Notes under the pieces: model-generated
Told to the model about the DNA's origin: nothing
Database searches by the model: none
What the model saw: the letters and a program-made list of their open reading frames with translations, nothing else
In this document: positions 27,201 through 35,882 of the stretch, one piece after another
How the letters are laid out: the number at the start of each line of letters is the position of its first letter
Position numbering within the stretch: position 1 is the first letter of the stretch
Made by a program: the position numbers and the translations under genes
NCBI GenBank assembly: GCA_964437365.1
Contig: CAYTGM010000028.1
Location: 1 to 62,674, forward strand
Source: CAYTGM01 sp964437365
Lineage (GTDB): Bacteria > Sumerlaeota > Sumerlaeia > SLMS01
Reading direction: 5' to 3'
DNA length: 62,674 bases

Positions 27201-28309
27201 CTGAGGATGGTATTGCCCATTACTCGATGGAACCTCAACTTGAAGGCAGCTATGAGATTCAAATTACTGTACGTTATGGCGAGGTCAAGGTAGGACTCGA
27301 CAGTAGCAGTAACGCTGCAGTGCAACCGTCCAGGCTGACACGGCGCAGTACCCCACGGCCTTCCCGAACGCCTCTAGAGGCCTCACCCCAGTATTCATGG
27401 TCATTTGGTGAGGAAGCTCAAGAGATGAAGGTTCTATCCACCGACGCTTTTGAGCAATTTGATTATACTGATACAATGATCAAAGCAAAATTAAAGAGCA
27501 ACAATGCTCGTATCACCACTCCTGATTCGCTTGCAATTCCTTCAGAGAAAACCCATGAGCTCGCCTTCTCCTTAAAGAATGAAACACGAAGTTCCATGCT
27601 AAAAGTGGAATGGGAAACAGAGGAGAATAGCCCAGAAAATATACGCTCTGTATATATTCCTGTGGTCCCAAATGATAACGTTTTACGACGTTACACCTAT
27701 CCTGTTGGAATCGAGCCGGGCTGGACAGGAAAGATTCAAGAAATAGCGTTTCTTATAACTTCAGGAACCGTTGATCGAGGAACCATTGAGTTTGGCGATG
27801 TCTCGTTAAATCACACCCCGGTGCTTCTCGACCTGAAGTTTGAAGCTTCACCGGATTCCTTTGAGATTCTGTCGGGAGTAGAGTCTTATGAACGAATTAA
27901 TGGTTCATGGCGTTTAGAACTGGACGGAGAAGACGTTCCTGTCATACAGGTTCCCAAAAAAGATTTCACATTTGAAGTGGAGCCTGGTCAGGTCTTAGAG
28001 ATCCGTATGAAGAACAGCACCTCGGGTAAAACGGCAAGGTTTAAGTGGTACTGGCTGGGTCATCCAACAGTACCGTATAGAACTTCAATTAGAGAAACCA
28101 GTGAGCTCTCATTTTCTTTTCCCATTTCATCTCACGATAACGACTTTCAGACCTACAGATTCAATCTTGATGAGTATGATGGATGGGAGGGCCACATCGT
28201 TGCCCTTGGTCTTAATCCGATAGACGAGGAAGGGATTAAAGGCACCGTAGAAATTGATTCTGTCAGAATCTACAATCCATCCGTGATGAAGGAGGAAGAG
28301 GCAAAGTGA
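24209..28309 (+). CDS. Very large secreted glycoside-hydrolase-like protein (TIM barrel plus beta-sandwich modules)
   Basis: The protein has about 1366 residues and starts at ATG 24209, giving a signal peptide (WWLIISLLHVTLTMAGPLAQ). The ATG at 24155 lies right beside the operator and is unlikely. The N-terminal part looks like a clan GH-A/GH42- or DUF4832-type barrel: SGELIIWWDDIEHTEGEYDW near residue 60 and, after an inserted beta-sandwich region, KAFAHRYRDNPTLGTVSVG and FGRWEEVM. The split suggests carbohydrate-binding modules inserted in the barrel. The C-terminal 600 residues are several beta-sandwich domains, the last ending VEIDSVRIYN. It is first in the operon with the sugar ABC transporter (4-base overlap), so release of oligosaccharides outside the cytoplasm is the likely role. 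The GH family is not certain. Confidence 0.78.
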   Translation: MSRKTSSHRRNSCRWWLIISLLHVTLTMAGPLAQPDNGIVLFYTEGPPSESLMGLKDPSVTSGELIIWWDDIEHTEGEYDWSKIDSDMAAWGAQGKKLDIRLSTVHLSPNTTPSWLYNKYNVRRIGRGVYTGFNSNKIAPYQILGGDKVEIPSSSGYLEKDYQLVSDSPGPLLSLVVTVPPQSRWSIQWDHQAFGQGEFKCEVFNQATGDLIETFSYDNADSPSTGFEFETGDVHQLELKWTVESGKWGIDNVNLLPIQENSPTRITDFRDPEDKHLAWKAGEEAVISLGGDQAGIRLSSDKEQDLQILRNDPDIYPIKYREGYLFDFELKALKESRVTFYLRSSRYPNAIDLKETIDLEPGQETTLRAYNWKLTPLRDGIAELVMEGPGDVLVREVRHRQWSERVTIFPDYFSPVFQEKWAGFIKAFAHRYRDNPTLGTVSVGGFGRWEEVMLDEDMHGLLDDQWVARGFTDENYLKLVEWSMNLYRSLLPDSPLRICLAYGLNDTNDVDWIYHRTAQEAAKRGIGLKQNGMSEKYDTWDSNTNTSYIYNRYRYDEDVKMTHETGGQIYRNTLNAHGHPISLLNRVLLNRTDFLFLYGPDVVGRHIRKYFHYATEQMGSSQITRFFCHLGDYTMVNEHSHQPVDYRNLWMGIRQVHDYRYKPGYVSIDGEKCIQTTPEQPRLLFDIDDRWQYEGMYGCELVIHYLDEGSKPFTVQVFDQSTRTWRTLGKVSRNNTNTWKTYTVYDSAWCRSPRNSGEDDHVDLILQSEDNSVLTVKLLELNFVPAKDWKIHTLIEEQRSTETTDLVSVASRSFQLTQAQAHGTALIEVPLSVPERIRTNLVGRLYHINEDSKHETLVSEKEYYMPADGDFFGLPFISHPNGGNYRLEIHTNQGEAGWILNDSGDPAIRIMSYTLTENVQLETSGEKVLEVGDSLVVTLDSDRPFAGFSLAMEENEVPPDPLEEIEEDTSVVSVMVYKKHADGSKSGPIAATDWFRLPEDGIAHYSMEPQLEGSYEIQITVRYGEVKVGLDSSSNAAVQPSRLTRRSTPRPSRTPLEASPQYSWSFGEEAQEMKVLSTDAFEQFDYTDTMIKAKLKSNNARITTPDSLAIPSEKTHELAFSLKNETRSSMLKVEWETEENSPENIRSVYIPVVPNDNVLRRYTYPVGIEPGWTGKIQEIAFLITSGTVDRGTIEFGDVSLNHTPVLLDLKFEASPDSFEILSGVESYERINGSWRLELDGEDVPVIQVPKKDFTFEVEPGQVLEIRMKNSTSGKTARFKWYWLGHPTVPYRTSIRETSELSFSFPISSHDNDFQTYRFNLDEYDGWEGHIVALGLNPIDEEGIKGTVEIDSVRIYNPSVMKEEEAK

Positions 28310-30795
28310 GGCGGTTCTGTGCACTCCTGTCATTTATCCTTCTACCCGCTCTCCTTGTTTCCCAGGAAGCGCGCGACAAGATCATTGTCGCAACTCAAAA
28401 TGTAAATTACAAGGAAGGGATGGAGCTCATCGCTGATGAATATATGAAGCTTCATCCTGAGGTTGAAATCGAGATGATATTCATCACCCTCGATTATGAA
28501 ACCTGGGTGAGAACTCAGTTTGCGGGTGGTGAAAAACTCGCTCCCGATATATATAATGGAAATATCACGAATTCCTTTGGACGTCAGGGGAAATGGGTCG
28601 CTCTTAACCAATTTCTGAATAAAGAGAATCCTTACACTGGCAAGCTCTGGTCAGAAACGATGGAGATGAACCTCGTAGAGAAGGCCAAGGAAGCTGGAAA
28701 TTACTATCACATTCCACTCGATTTTATTGAGATTGGTATTTTCTACAACAAGGACATGTTCAAGAAACACGGCTATGAGGTTCCTGAAAGCTGGGAAGAG
28801 ATGATGGACCTTGGGGAGCAAATTGAACAGGATGGTTATACACCTTTCGCTGTGCCGGGAGTCCTTCGTGAAATCTGGGCCGGACAAGTCGGGTGGATGG
28901 CACGCATGATGGGAGATGTTTATTATCGTGACCTTCTTCCTCTTCTGATGCCTCATGAAGGAGACTGGGACTATGACCCAACACGTGAAGGTGAATTTGT
29001 CCAGGACTTGGCAGACCCTTTTGACGATATGCTGGTTGGAGTAAACCAGGAACGAGTACATAATGCTATCAAACAAGGTGTTATAGACTTCCGGGACCCC
29101 CCAACTCGTCGGATCTATGAGAGGATCAAGGAATGGTCACAGTACTGGCAGCGAGGGTTCCTTGGATCAGACAGTAACGTTACACACAGACTTTTTCTGA
29201 CCCAGGAAGCAGTGATGGAGATCCATCATTCGGGTAATGTGACCTGGATGATTAAAGAGATGAGTGACCTCGCACCAGAGGACCAGTTCGATTGGGGAGT
29301 CTTTTCTGTACCGTCTATCAAGAATGACCCACTTGCAATTGGTCCGATGAGAGGCATCGGAGGCATCGGCTCTGCTCTAACAGTAACCAAGAAGAGTTCC
29401 CCGGAGCATGAGAAGAACGTGATCGATTTTCTCATGTATTTGACTACTCCTGAAAATGTACAGACTATCTTCGATCAGGCGCTGGCAAACGATCGGCCCA
29501 TTACAGGTCCACCGGCAGTTAAAGGGGTGAATCTTGATAAAGAGATCCAGGACAGGTTCAAACCCTTCGGCGGTCATGGTTACGAAAAATTGAATTTCCG
29601 TGGCTTTGATGATGAACAGGAATCGGTCTATGAATGGTCGATCCTCCTGCAGGATTACCTCGGCGATCGAATAACATTAGATACGATGGTAACTGAATAC
29701 CAGAAAGTTATGATCGAAGCCCAGACGCGCATTGAAGAGCGTCAAAAGCTGGACCTGGACCCAGCAACAAACGACCTCATTCGCAATCAGGAACAAAGAC
29801 GGCTCGAAGAGCAACAAATGGAACAGCCCATCTTTTTGACGGGAACCTTCGTGACAACCTGTCTGTATATAATATTTGGGGGGTTTCTTTTTGTCTCATA
29901 TCGCATTTCAAGAGATGGAAGAGAAAAGACAAATGCATTAAATGCCTATATGCTTCTCGCACCCACCTTTATACTGGTCATAACTTTTATGTACTACCCT
30001 GCCATATCAGGGTTACTCGCAGCGTTTACGAAATGGGAAGAAGGCTCGCGTCAGGAACTCATCGGATTTGCAAACTTTACTGAGATGACGAAAGACGGTA
30101 TCCTTCAAAAGGGAATCTGGAACCAGATTATTCTACTGGTAACCGGACTACTGAAGGCAACTGTGGTCCCTCTCATTATCGCAGAACTTGTCATCTATCT
30201 CAAGAGTCAGAAACTACAGTATTTCTTCAGAACAGCGTTTCTGATTCCGATGATTGTACCCGCAATGGTTACTCTCCTGATTTGGGCGTTTGTCTATGAT
30301 CCACAAACGGGCATGTTGAACGGACTGCTCGAAGCTGTCGGTCTGGAGGAATACAAGAGAACATGGTTGGGTGAGCCAGACCTTGCACTTACCTCGATTA
30401 TCTTTATGGGGTTCCCCTGGGTAGGCGCGTTTGGTTTCTTAATATACCTCGCCGGACTCATGAACATGCCCGCCTCCATGCAGGACGCTGCGCGAATGGA
30501 TTGTCTTAGTACATTCCAGCGAATCCTGTATGTACACCTTCCGATGCTAAAAGGGGAAACACGAATTCTCATCATTCTGACAATGATTGGCAGCCTGCAG
30601 GATTTCCAAACGATCCTTATACTAACCCAGGGTGGGCCTGGAACCAGTACAATGATTCCTGCTCTCCGGATGTATTTTGAAGCTTTCCGATTTAACCAGT
30701 TTGGCTACGCAGCTGCGTTGGGCTTTATGCTTTTCCTTTTGATTATAAGCCTGACGATGTTGAGTTACAGACTCTTAAGAACGGAGAAAGCCTGA
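28306..30795 (+). CDS. Fused sugar-binding protein and ABC permease (CUT1 type, MalE-MalF-like fusion)
   Basis: The 829-residue protein combines two normally separate ABC importer parts. Residues 1-19 are a signal sequence; 20 to about 490 are a family 1 extracellular solute-binding protein (IADEYMKLHPEVEIEMIF, YHIPLDFIEIGIFYNKDMFK, FLMYLTTPENVQTIFD). A charged Gln/Glu-rich linker leads to a membrane helix at 514-532. Residues 546-829 are a MalF/UgpA-type permease with its EAA loop MQDAARMDCLSTFQRILYVH near 726 and LTQGGPGTSTM. It starts at GTG 28306, preceded by GGAGGAAG and overlapping the preceding gene by four bases. No separate binding protein occurs in the operon, so the fusion supplies it. 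No ATPase gene is nearby; a shared MsmK/MalK-like subunit elsewhere is assumed. Confidence 0.93.
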   Translation: MRRFCALLSFILLPALLVSQEARDKIIVATQNVNYKEGMELIADEYMKLHPEVEIEMIFITLDYETWVRTQFAGGEKLAPDIYNGNITNSFGRQGKWVALNQFLNKENPYTGKLWSETMEMNLVEKAKEAGNYYHIPLDFIEIGIFYNKDMFKKHGYEVPESWEEMMDLGEQIEQDGYTPFAVPGVLREIWAGQVGWMARMMGDVYYRDLLPLLMPHEGDWDYDPTREGEFVQDLADPFDDMLVGVNQERVHNAIKQGVIDFRDPPTRRIYERIKEWSQYWQRGFLGSDSNVTHRLFLTQEAVMEIHHSGNVTWMIKEMSDLAPEDQFDWGVFSVPSIKNDPLAIGPMRGIGGIGSALTVTKKSSPEHEKNVIDFLMYLTTPENVQTIFDQALANDRPITGPPAVKGVNLDKEIQDRFKPFGGHGYEKLNFRGFDDEQESVYEWSILLQDYLGDRITLDTMVTEYQKVMIEAQTRIEERQKLDLDPATNDLIRNQEQRRLEEQQMEQPIFLTGTFVTTCLYIIFGGFLFVSYRISRDGREKTNALNAYMLLAPTFILVITFMYYPAISGLLAAFTKWEEGSRQELIGFANFTEMTKDGILQKGIWNQIILLVTGLLKATVVPLIIAELVIYLKSQKLQYFFRTAFLIPMIVPAMVTLLIWAFVYDPQTGMLNGLLEAVGLEEYKRTWLGEPDLALTSIIFMGFPWVGAFGFLIYLAGLMNMPASMQDAARMDCLSTFQRILYVHLPMLKGETRILIILTMIGSLQDFQTILILTQGGPGTSTMIPALRMYFEAFRFNQFGYAAALGFMLFLLIISLTMLSYRLLRTEKA

Positions 30796-30803
30796 GAATC
30801 AGT

Positions 30804-31697
30804 ATGCCACATGAAGCCCGACAGAAATCTCCACTGATCAATACCAAAGGCAAACAGGCAATCGTTGCGGTAACGCTTGCTTTGTTGCTTATCATTACGC
30901 TGATCCCGTTTGCGGCAACGATTCTGGTTTCACAGAAAACGAATGCAGAGATCTATACCAGCTTTTGGGCGCCACCCAAACAGCTCCATCCCGAATATTT
31001 TGTAGACGCTTTCAAACCGCTTTGGCCATATATACTGAATAGTCTAATGGTTGGCCTGGGCGCCGTTTCTGGTGTTTTGGTGCTCTCTTCACTTTCCGGA
31101 TACGTTTTCGCACGCATTCCCTTCCCAGGAAAGAGCCTTCTTTATTCACTCTTACTAGTTCTCATGATGGTCCCTGCAATTTTAACACTGATACCACTCT
31201 TTAAGTGGATTCAGGGCATGCCGTTTGTGGGTGGAAATGACATCTGGGGTCAGGGTGGAAGCGGATTTCTGAACAGTTGGTTCGCCTTGTGGTTTCCTTA
31301 TTGGTCAGGTGGTCAGATCTTTGGAATTCTTTTGTGTCGGACTCATTTCGAATCGATGCCGGAAACGCTTTTCGAAGCTGCCCGTATCGACGGTGCCAGC
31401 GAATTCACAATCTATCGAAACATTGCCATACCTCTTTCTTTGCCGATTATCGCAACACTGGCGATCATGCAATTTGTCGGTGTCTATAACGATTACATTT
31501 GGCCACTGGTAACGATTTCATCTGGGGACAAGCAGGTTTTCGCTGTAGGAATCACCCAGTTTGCAGCAGAAGCACAACTCGACATGGCACCACAAATGGC
31601 GGGATATATCATAGGTTCCCTTCCGATGGTACTTGTTTTCATTTTCGGATCGAAGTACTATGTTGAAGGATTAGCATCAGGAGCAGTGAAGGCATGA
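30804..31697 (+). CDS. Carbohydrate ABC transporter permease (MalG/UgpE-like)
   Basis: The 297-residue membrane protein has six hydrophobic segments and the CUT1 permease EAA loop EAARIDGASEFTIYRNIAIP near residue 193, contacting the ATPase. The start FAATILVSQKTNAEIYTSFW region and the end YYVEGLASGAVKA are typical of MalG/UgpE proteins. It pairs with the fused binding-protein/permease encoded eight bases upstream and overlaps the rhamnosidase gene by four bases (ATGA). Confidence 0.95.
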   Translation: MPHEARQKSPLINTKGKQAIVAVTLALLLIITLIPFAATILVSQKTNAEIYTSFWAPPKQLHPEYFVDAFKPLWPYILNSLMVGLGAVSGVLVLSSLSGYVFARIPFPGKSLLYSLLLVLMMVPAILTLIPLFKWIQGMPFVGGNDIWGQGGSGFLNSWFALWFPYWSGGQIFGILLCRTHFESMPETLFEAARIDGASEFTIYRNIAIPLSLPIIATLAIMQFVGVYNDYIWPLVTISSGDKQVFAVGITQFAAEAQLDMAPQMAGYIIGSLPMVLVFIFGSKYYVEGLASGAVKA

Positions 31698-34633
31698 TAG
31701 CACACGACTTAATTCAAAATCATGAGAGAGCAAACATTCAAATGGATTCGAAAGCGAAATGGATCTGGCACCCAGACCTTGACGGTGTCAGTTACAATGA
31801 AACCATATTCCTTGAAAAGGAATTCGATATTGCTCTCTTCGACTCAGCAATGATGGCAATTACCGCCGATTCGTGGTATCGTGTGTATATAAATGGAGTC
31901 TGGATTAATGATGGTCCATGTCGTAGCTGGCCCGAACATTATCAGTACGATCTTATTGATATCAAGAACTGGCTCAAAAAGGGGAAGAACAAGATATCAG
32001 TTATCGCCCGATATTTCGGAGCAGGGACCTTTCATAAGATTCCGCTGCGCGGGGGCTTTCTGTGTCAGTTAACGATTTCTTCCTCATCTACTGAAACGAT
32101 TAAAATACTGTCCGATGATTCATGGAGGACGTCCGTTGCCAGCCAGTGGGTGCAACATGTCCCCAAGGTGGGACTCGGTATGGAACCAGGAGAACACTAT
32201 GATGCCCGACTCCAACCAACAGATTTTGTTCCCGCAAAGATCCTTTGTGACGCTCATGATGGACCCTGGAAAGACCTCAATGAACGTGATGTTGCATTCC
32301 TCACGAAGAAACCCTTCTATCCCTCCTGTATAAAAGAGGCTCGAATTGTTTCTCCCCTATGGCAGGGATATACATTCTCACCAATCAAACTCATCTACCC
32401 TGGTCTCATCGAAGGTGAGGGTGGAACATGCATGGCCTCTATGGCTGCGACAGTGATAGAATCTGATAAAGATGTGGAACTCTCCATTCTTCCTTATCCA
32501 CCAGCAGAAGGACCGACGATCACTGTGAACGGTGGCGTTGGAGAAGATGGCAAATTTCAGATCAAGAAAGGTCGCAATTTTCTCTGTGCTTTTCTTGAAC
32601 CATGGGGACACCACAACAAAGAACAGGGAGTTCAGTTTGATTCTGAAGAGATGATCAAAATAGTTCATCCGGTGAACGCAGAGTCTGAAAATCCCTGGGC
32701 CTTCGTTCCTCTCAAAGGTCTTGCCTACCACGAGCACGATGGCAAACCACCGGAATGGGATCCTCCTGCGCGGAAAGAAATTCAGAAGAAGGTTCAGGAT
32801 CAATACAAGGATCTAGGCAAGAGAATCACTAATGTTGAAGCCTTCAAGTCTGAATTTCAATCTGACATTCTCGATCCAGTTAACAAATCATACCCTGTGG
32901 AAAATCCCCACTGGCAGTTTGAATGCCGTAAAGACCTCGGCGATGCTATAGACCTCTTAGAGAAACCCGAGAACTCAATTACAGAAAATCCAAGCAATAC
33001 TATTGTTAAGCCATCAACTCAAGGTGACATTGAGATCTGTTATGATCTGGGTGAACAGAACTGCGGTTATATCGAGTTTGATCTCGAGGCTTCCGAAGGG
33101 ACCGTCATTGATGTCTTTGCCATCGAGTACATTACTCCCGATGGAGATATACAGCACACCTGGGGAAACCGAAACGGCTTTCGCTATTATTGCAAAGAAG
33201 GACATAATAGATTTCTCTCTCTCAAACGACGAGCAGGCCGCTATCTCTATATGACCATTCGAAACATGAGTGAACCTGTCTCCATAAGGCTCGTGCGTCT
33301 TATAGAATCTACATATCCTGTTAATCGACTGGGCTCATTCTCATGCAGTGATTCAACTCTCACAGAGATCTGGAGAATATGCGAACGAACCCTTAAGCTT
33401 TGTATGGAGGATGTATTTACCGACTGTCCTCTCTACGAGCAAACACTCTGGGTGGGTGATGCACGGAACGAGGCAATCTTTGCCATGACCGCATATGGTC
33501 AGTTGGACATCGTTCGTCGTTGTATCGTTCTGGCCGGCCAGGGCCTCGAAAGACTGCCAATTGTTCCTTCACACTGCCCTACCTCCTGCGGTGAATGTCT
33601 ACTTCCAGCATGGGCATTCCTTTGGGGCATTTCTGTCTGGGATTATTATCTTTATTCAGAGGATATTGACTTCGTCAGAGAAGTCTGGCCAATGGTAAAG
33701 CAAAATCTTGATGGAGCTCGCTCACTGAGTGACGATAGAGGGCTTTTCAGCGCACCTTTCTGGAACATGTTTGATTGGACAAGAATCGATGATGGTCATC
33801 AGACAGTCACTCACAACAGCATGCTCTTGATTGGCTGTATAGATGCAGGAATCAAATGTGCCCGACTTCTCGAAGATAAGGAAGCGGAAGCCGAGTACAC
33901 AGATTGGAAAGAAAAATTAAAGAAAGCAGTCAACAAGCTCTGGGATAAAGACAAGGCTTCATATATTGACAGTGTTCACGAAGACGGAAAGCTGAGCGAA
34001 GAGATTTCTATCCATACAAGCTTCCTCTCACTCCTCTTCGACATTGTGGAGGAAAGCAATGAAGACAAGGCACTTCAAAATGTCTTGAACCCACCTGAGG
34101 AAATGACCCTCCCCGGCTCACCTTTTGTCATGCTCTATCTATATAACACGCTTGAAAAGTATGGCCAGATTGATCGACTTATTGACCATATATTCGAAAG
34201 CTATATCCCGATGCTAAGGGTCGGGGCGACAACTGTCTGGGAGCAATTTGACAATGGACTGGCCTACAACCCCGATGGCTACCCGACAAGAAGTCACTCA
34301 CACGCCTGGTCATCTTCTCCGGTCTACTTCCTCAACCGACTCATACTTGGAATTCGCCAAACGGAGATCGGGTGTCGTAAGTATATCATCAGTCCATGGG
34401 TACAACGCACTGACTGGGCTAAAGGCTCCACAGCAACGAATTTTGGTCCGGTCTCAGTTTCATGGGAACTCAAAAACGGCAAACTTAGAATAGATGCGAA
34501 AGCTCCCAAAGAAATTGAACTGGAATATCAGTTTAATGAAACACACAGCGACCTTGAAGTTGTATACAACGGAAAACCCATCTCTGATGAGGAAAGAGTC
34601 TCGGGAGACGATGTTTGGAAGTCTCTAAGCTGA
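31694..34633 (+). CDS. Alpha-L-rhamnosidase, GH78
   Basis: The 979-residue protein fits GH78, which removes terminal alpha-L-rhamnose from glycans and glycosides. The N-terminal rhamnosidase-type beta-sandwich (WIWHPDL, WYRVYINGVWINDGPCR, DSWRTS) is followed by the (alpha/alpha)6 barrel with FTDCPLYEQTLWVGDARNEA near residue 580, the region holding the catalytic acid, and GATTVWEQFDNG near residue 845. No signal peptide is seen, so it acts on imported oligosaccharides in the cytoplasm. The start at 31694 gives ATGA coupling with the permease gene; ATG 31742 is a fair alternative because the domain begins just after it. Confidence 0.92.
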   Translation: MIAHDLIQNHERANIQMDSKAKWIWHPDLDGVSYNETIFLEKEFDIALFDSAMMAITADSWYRVYINGVWINDGPCRSWPEHYQYDLIDIKNWLKKGKNKISVIARYFGAGTFHKIPLRGGFLCQLTISSSSTETIKILSDDSWRTSVASQWVQHVPKVGLGMEPGEHYDARLQPTDFVPAKILCDAHDGPWKDLNERDVAFLTKKPFYPSCIKEARIVSPLWQGYTFSPIKLIYPGLIEGEGGTCMASMAATVIESDKDVELSILPYPPAEGPTITVNGGVGEDGKFQIKKGRNFLCAFLEPWGHHNKEQGVQFDSEEMIKIVHPVNAESENPWAFVPLKGLAYHEHDGKPPEWDPPARKEIQKKVQDQYKDLGKRITNVEAFKSEFQSDILDPVNKSYPVENPHWQFECRKDLGDAIDLLEKPENSITENPSNTIVKPSTQGDIEICYDLGEQNCGYIEFDLEASEGTVIDVFAIEYITPDGDIQHTWGNRNGFRYYCKEGHNRFLSLKRRAGRYLYMTIRNMSEPVSIRLVRLIESTYPVNRLGSFSCSDSTLTEIWRICERTLKLCMEDVFTDCPLYEQTLWVGDARNEAIFAMTAYGQLDIVRRCIVLAGQGLERLPIVPSHCPTSCGECLLPAWAFLWGISVWDYYLYSEDIDFVREVWPMVKQNLDGARSLSDDRGLFSAPFWNMFDWTRIDDGHQTVTHNSMLLIGCIDAGIKCARLLEDKEAEAEYTDWKEKLKKAVNKLWDKDKASYIDSVHEDGKLSEEISIHTSFLSLLFDIVEESNEDKALQNVLNPPEEMTLPGSPFVMLYLYNTLEKYGQIDRLIDHIFESYIPMLRVGATTVWEQFDNGLAYNPDGYPTRSHSHAWSSSPVYFLNRLILGIRQTEIGCRKYIISPWVQRTDWAKGSTATNFGPVSVSWELKNGKLRIDAKAPKEIELEYQFNETHSDLEVVYNGKPISDEERVSGDDVWKSLS

Positions 34634-34661
34634 ATCTAAAAATCACTAATGGAGAAAGCAC

Positions 34662-35837
34662 ATGACGAAGAAGAGAAAAATGCGAATGGGAATGGTAGGA
34701 GGTGGAAGAGGTGCTTTCATCGGAACCGTCCATCGAATGGCCGCGAGTATAGACAATGAAATAGAACTTGTTTGTGGGGCGTTCAGCTCTTATCCTGAAA
34801 AGTCAAAGTTGTCTGGGCAGGACTGGTACCTTCCTGAAGATAGAGTTTATGGCTCTTATGAAGAAATGCTCAAGAAAGAGAGCTCCCTTCCAGAGGGTGA
34901 AAAAGCCGACTTTATTTCCATCGTTACTCCAAACTTTATGCACTTCCCTGTGGCAAAAGCCGCTCTAGAAGCTGGTTTTGCCGTTATATCCGACAAGCCA
35001 ATGACCTTCGATGCCAACGAAGCGCGAGAGCTCGTTAAACTTGTTGAAAAAACGAAACTCCCCTTTGCACTCACTCATAACTATACGGGTTACCCCATGG
35101 TTAAAGAGGCCCGTGAAATCATCAAGAGCGGTAAACTTGGGGAAATCCGCAAAGTGGTCGTAGAGTATCCTCAAGGATGGCTTGCATCTCGCCTTGAAGA
35201 GTCCGGACAAAAACAGGCCTCCTGGAGAACAGATCCCAAAAGAGCTGGCGCCTCGTGCTGCATCGGCGATATTGGAACTCATGCGGAAAACCTCGCTGAA
35301 TACATGACCGGTCTCCGTATATCAGAGTTGCTGGCGGACTTAACAACTTTCGTTGGTGGGCGTGAACTCGAAGATGATGGAAACGTTTTGCTTCGTTTTG
35401 AAAATGGAGCGAAAGGGATTCTACATGCGAGCCAGATTTCAGTCGATGAAGAGAATGGGTTAAACATCCGTATCTACGGTGAAAAAGGCGGCCTCGAGTG
35501 GCACCAGGAAGAGCCCAACACCTTAATTCTCAAGTGGACCGATTCACCGCGCCAGATTATTCGTCCCGGTGCAAATTATGGGGATAGATTATCCGAAGCA
35601 ACGAATCACGCCATGCGACTCCCCGCAGGACACCCTGAAGGTTACCTGGAAGCGTTTGCCAACATCTATAAGAACTTTGCGAGTACCGTTCGTGCTCACC
35701 TTTCAGGGTCAAAACCTGACCCACTTGACCTGGACTTTCCGTCGGTTCATGACGGACTTCGGGGAATGCTTTTCATTGAAACTGTCGTTGAAAGTTCAAA
35801 AGAGGGAGCTGTCTGGAAAAAGCTCCCAACATCATAA
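34662..35837 (+). CDS. Gfo/Idh/MocA family oxidoreductase
   Basis: The 391-residue cytosolic protein has a Rossmann N-terminal domain (GMVGGGRGAFIGTVHR at residue 7), the family motif as DKPMTFDANEARELV near residue 107 and the second-domain motif GDIGTHAENLAEYMTG. The C-terminal GHPEGYLEAFANIYKNFA is common in Gfo/Idh/MocA members tied to sugar catabolism. It probably oxidises or reduces a sugar or sugar acid with NAD(P). It is preceded by GGAGAAAG and lies 28 bases after the rhamnosidase gene. Confidence 0.93.
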   Translation: MTKKRKMRMGMVGGGRGAFIGTVHRMAASIDNEIELVCGAFSSYPEKSKLSGQDWYLPEDRVYGSYEEMLKKESSLPEGEKADFISIVTPNFMHFPVAKAALEAGFAVISDKPMTFDANEARELVKLVEKTKLPFALTHNYTGYPMVKEAREIIKSGKLGEIRKVVVEYPQGWLASRLEESGQKQASWRTDPKRAGASCCIGDIGTHAENLAEYMTGLRISELLADLTTFVGGRELEDDGNVLLRFENGAKGILHASQISVDEENGLNIRIYGEKGGLEWHQEEPNTLILKWTDSPRQIIRPGANYGDRLSEATNHAMRLPAGHPEGYLEAFANIYKNFASTVRAHLSGSKPDPLDLDFPSVHDGLRGMLFIETVVESSKEGAVWKKLPTS

Positions 35838-35882
35838 TATACGTTCTCTCATCATGATTTGACCTCTAAAGGAGATTCTAAA

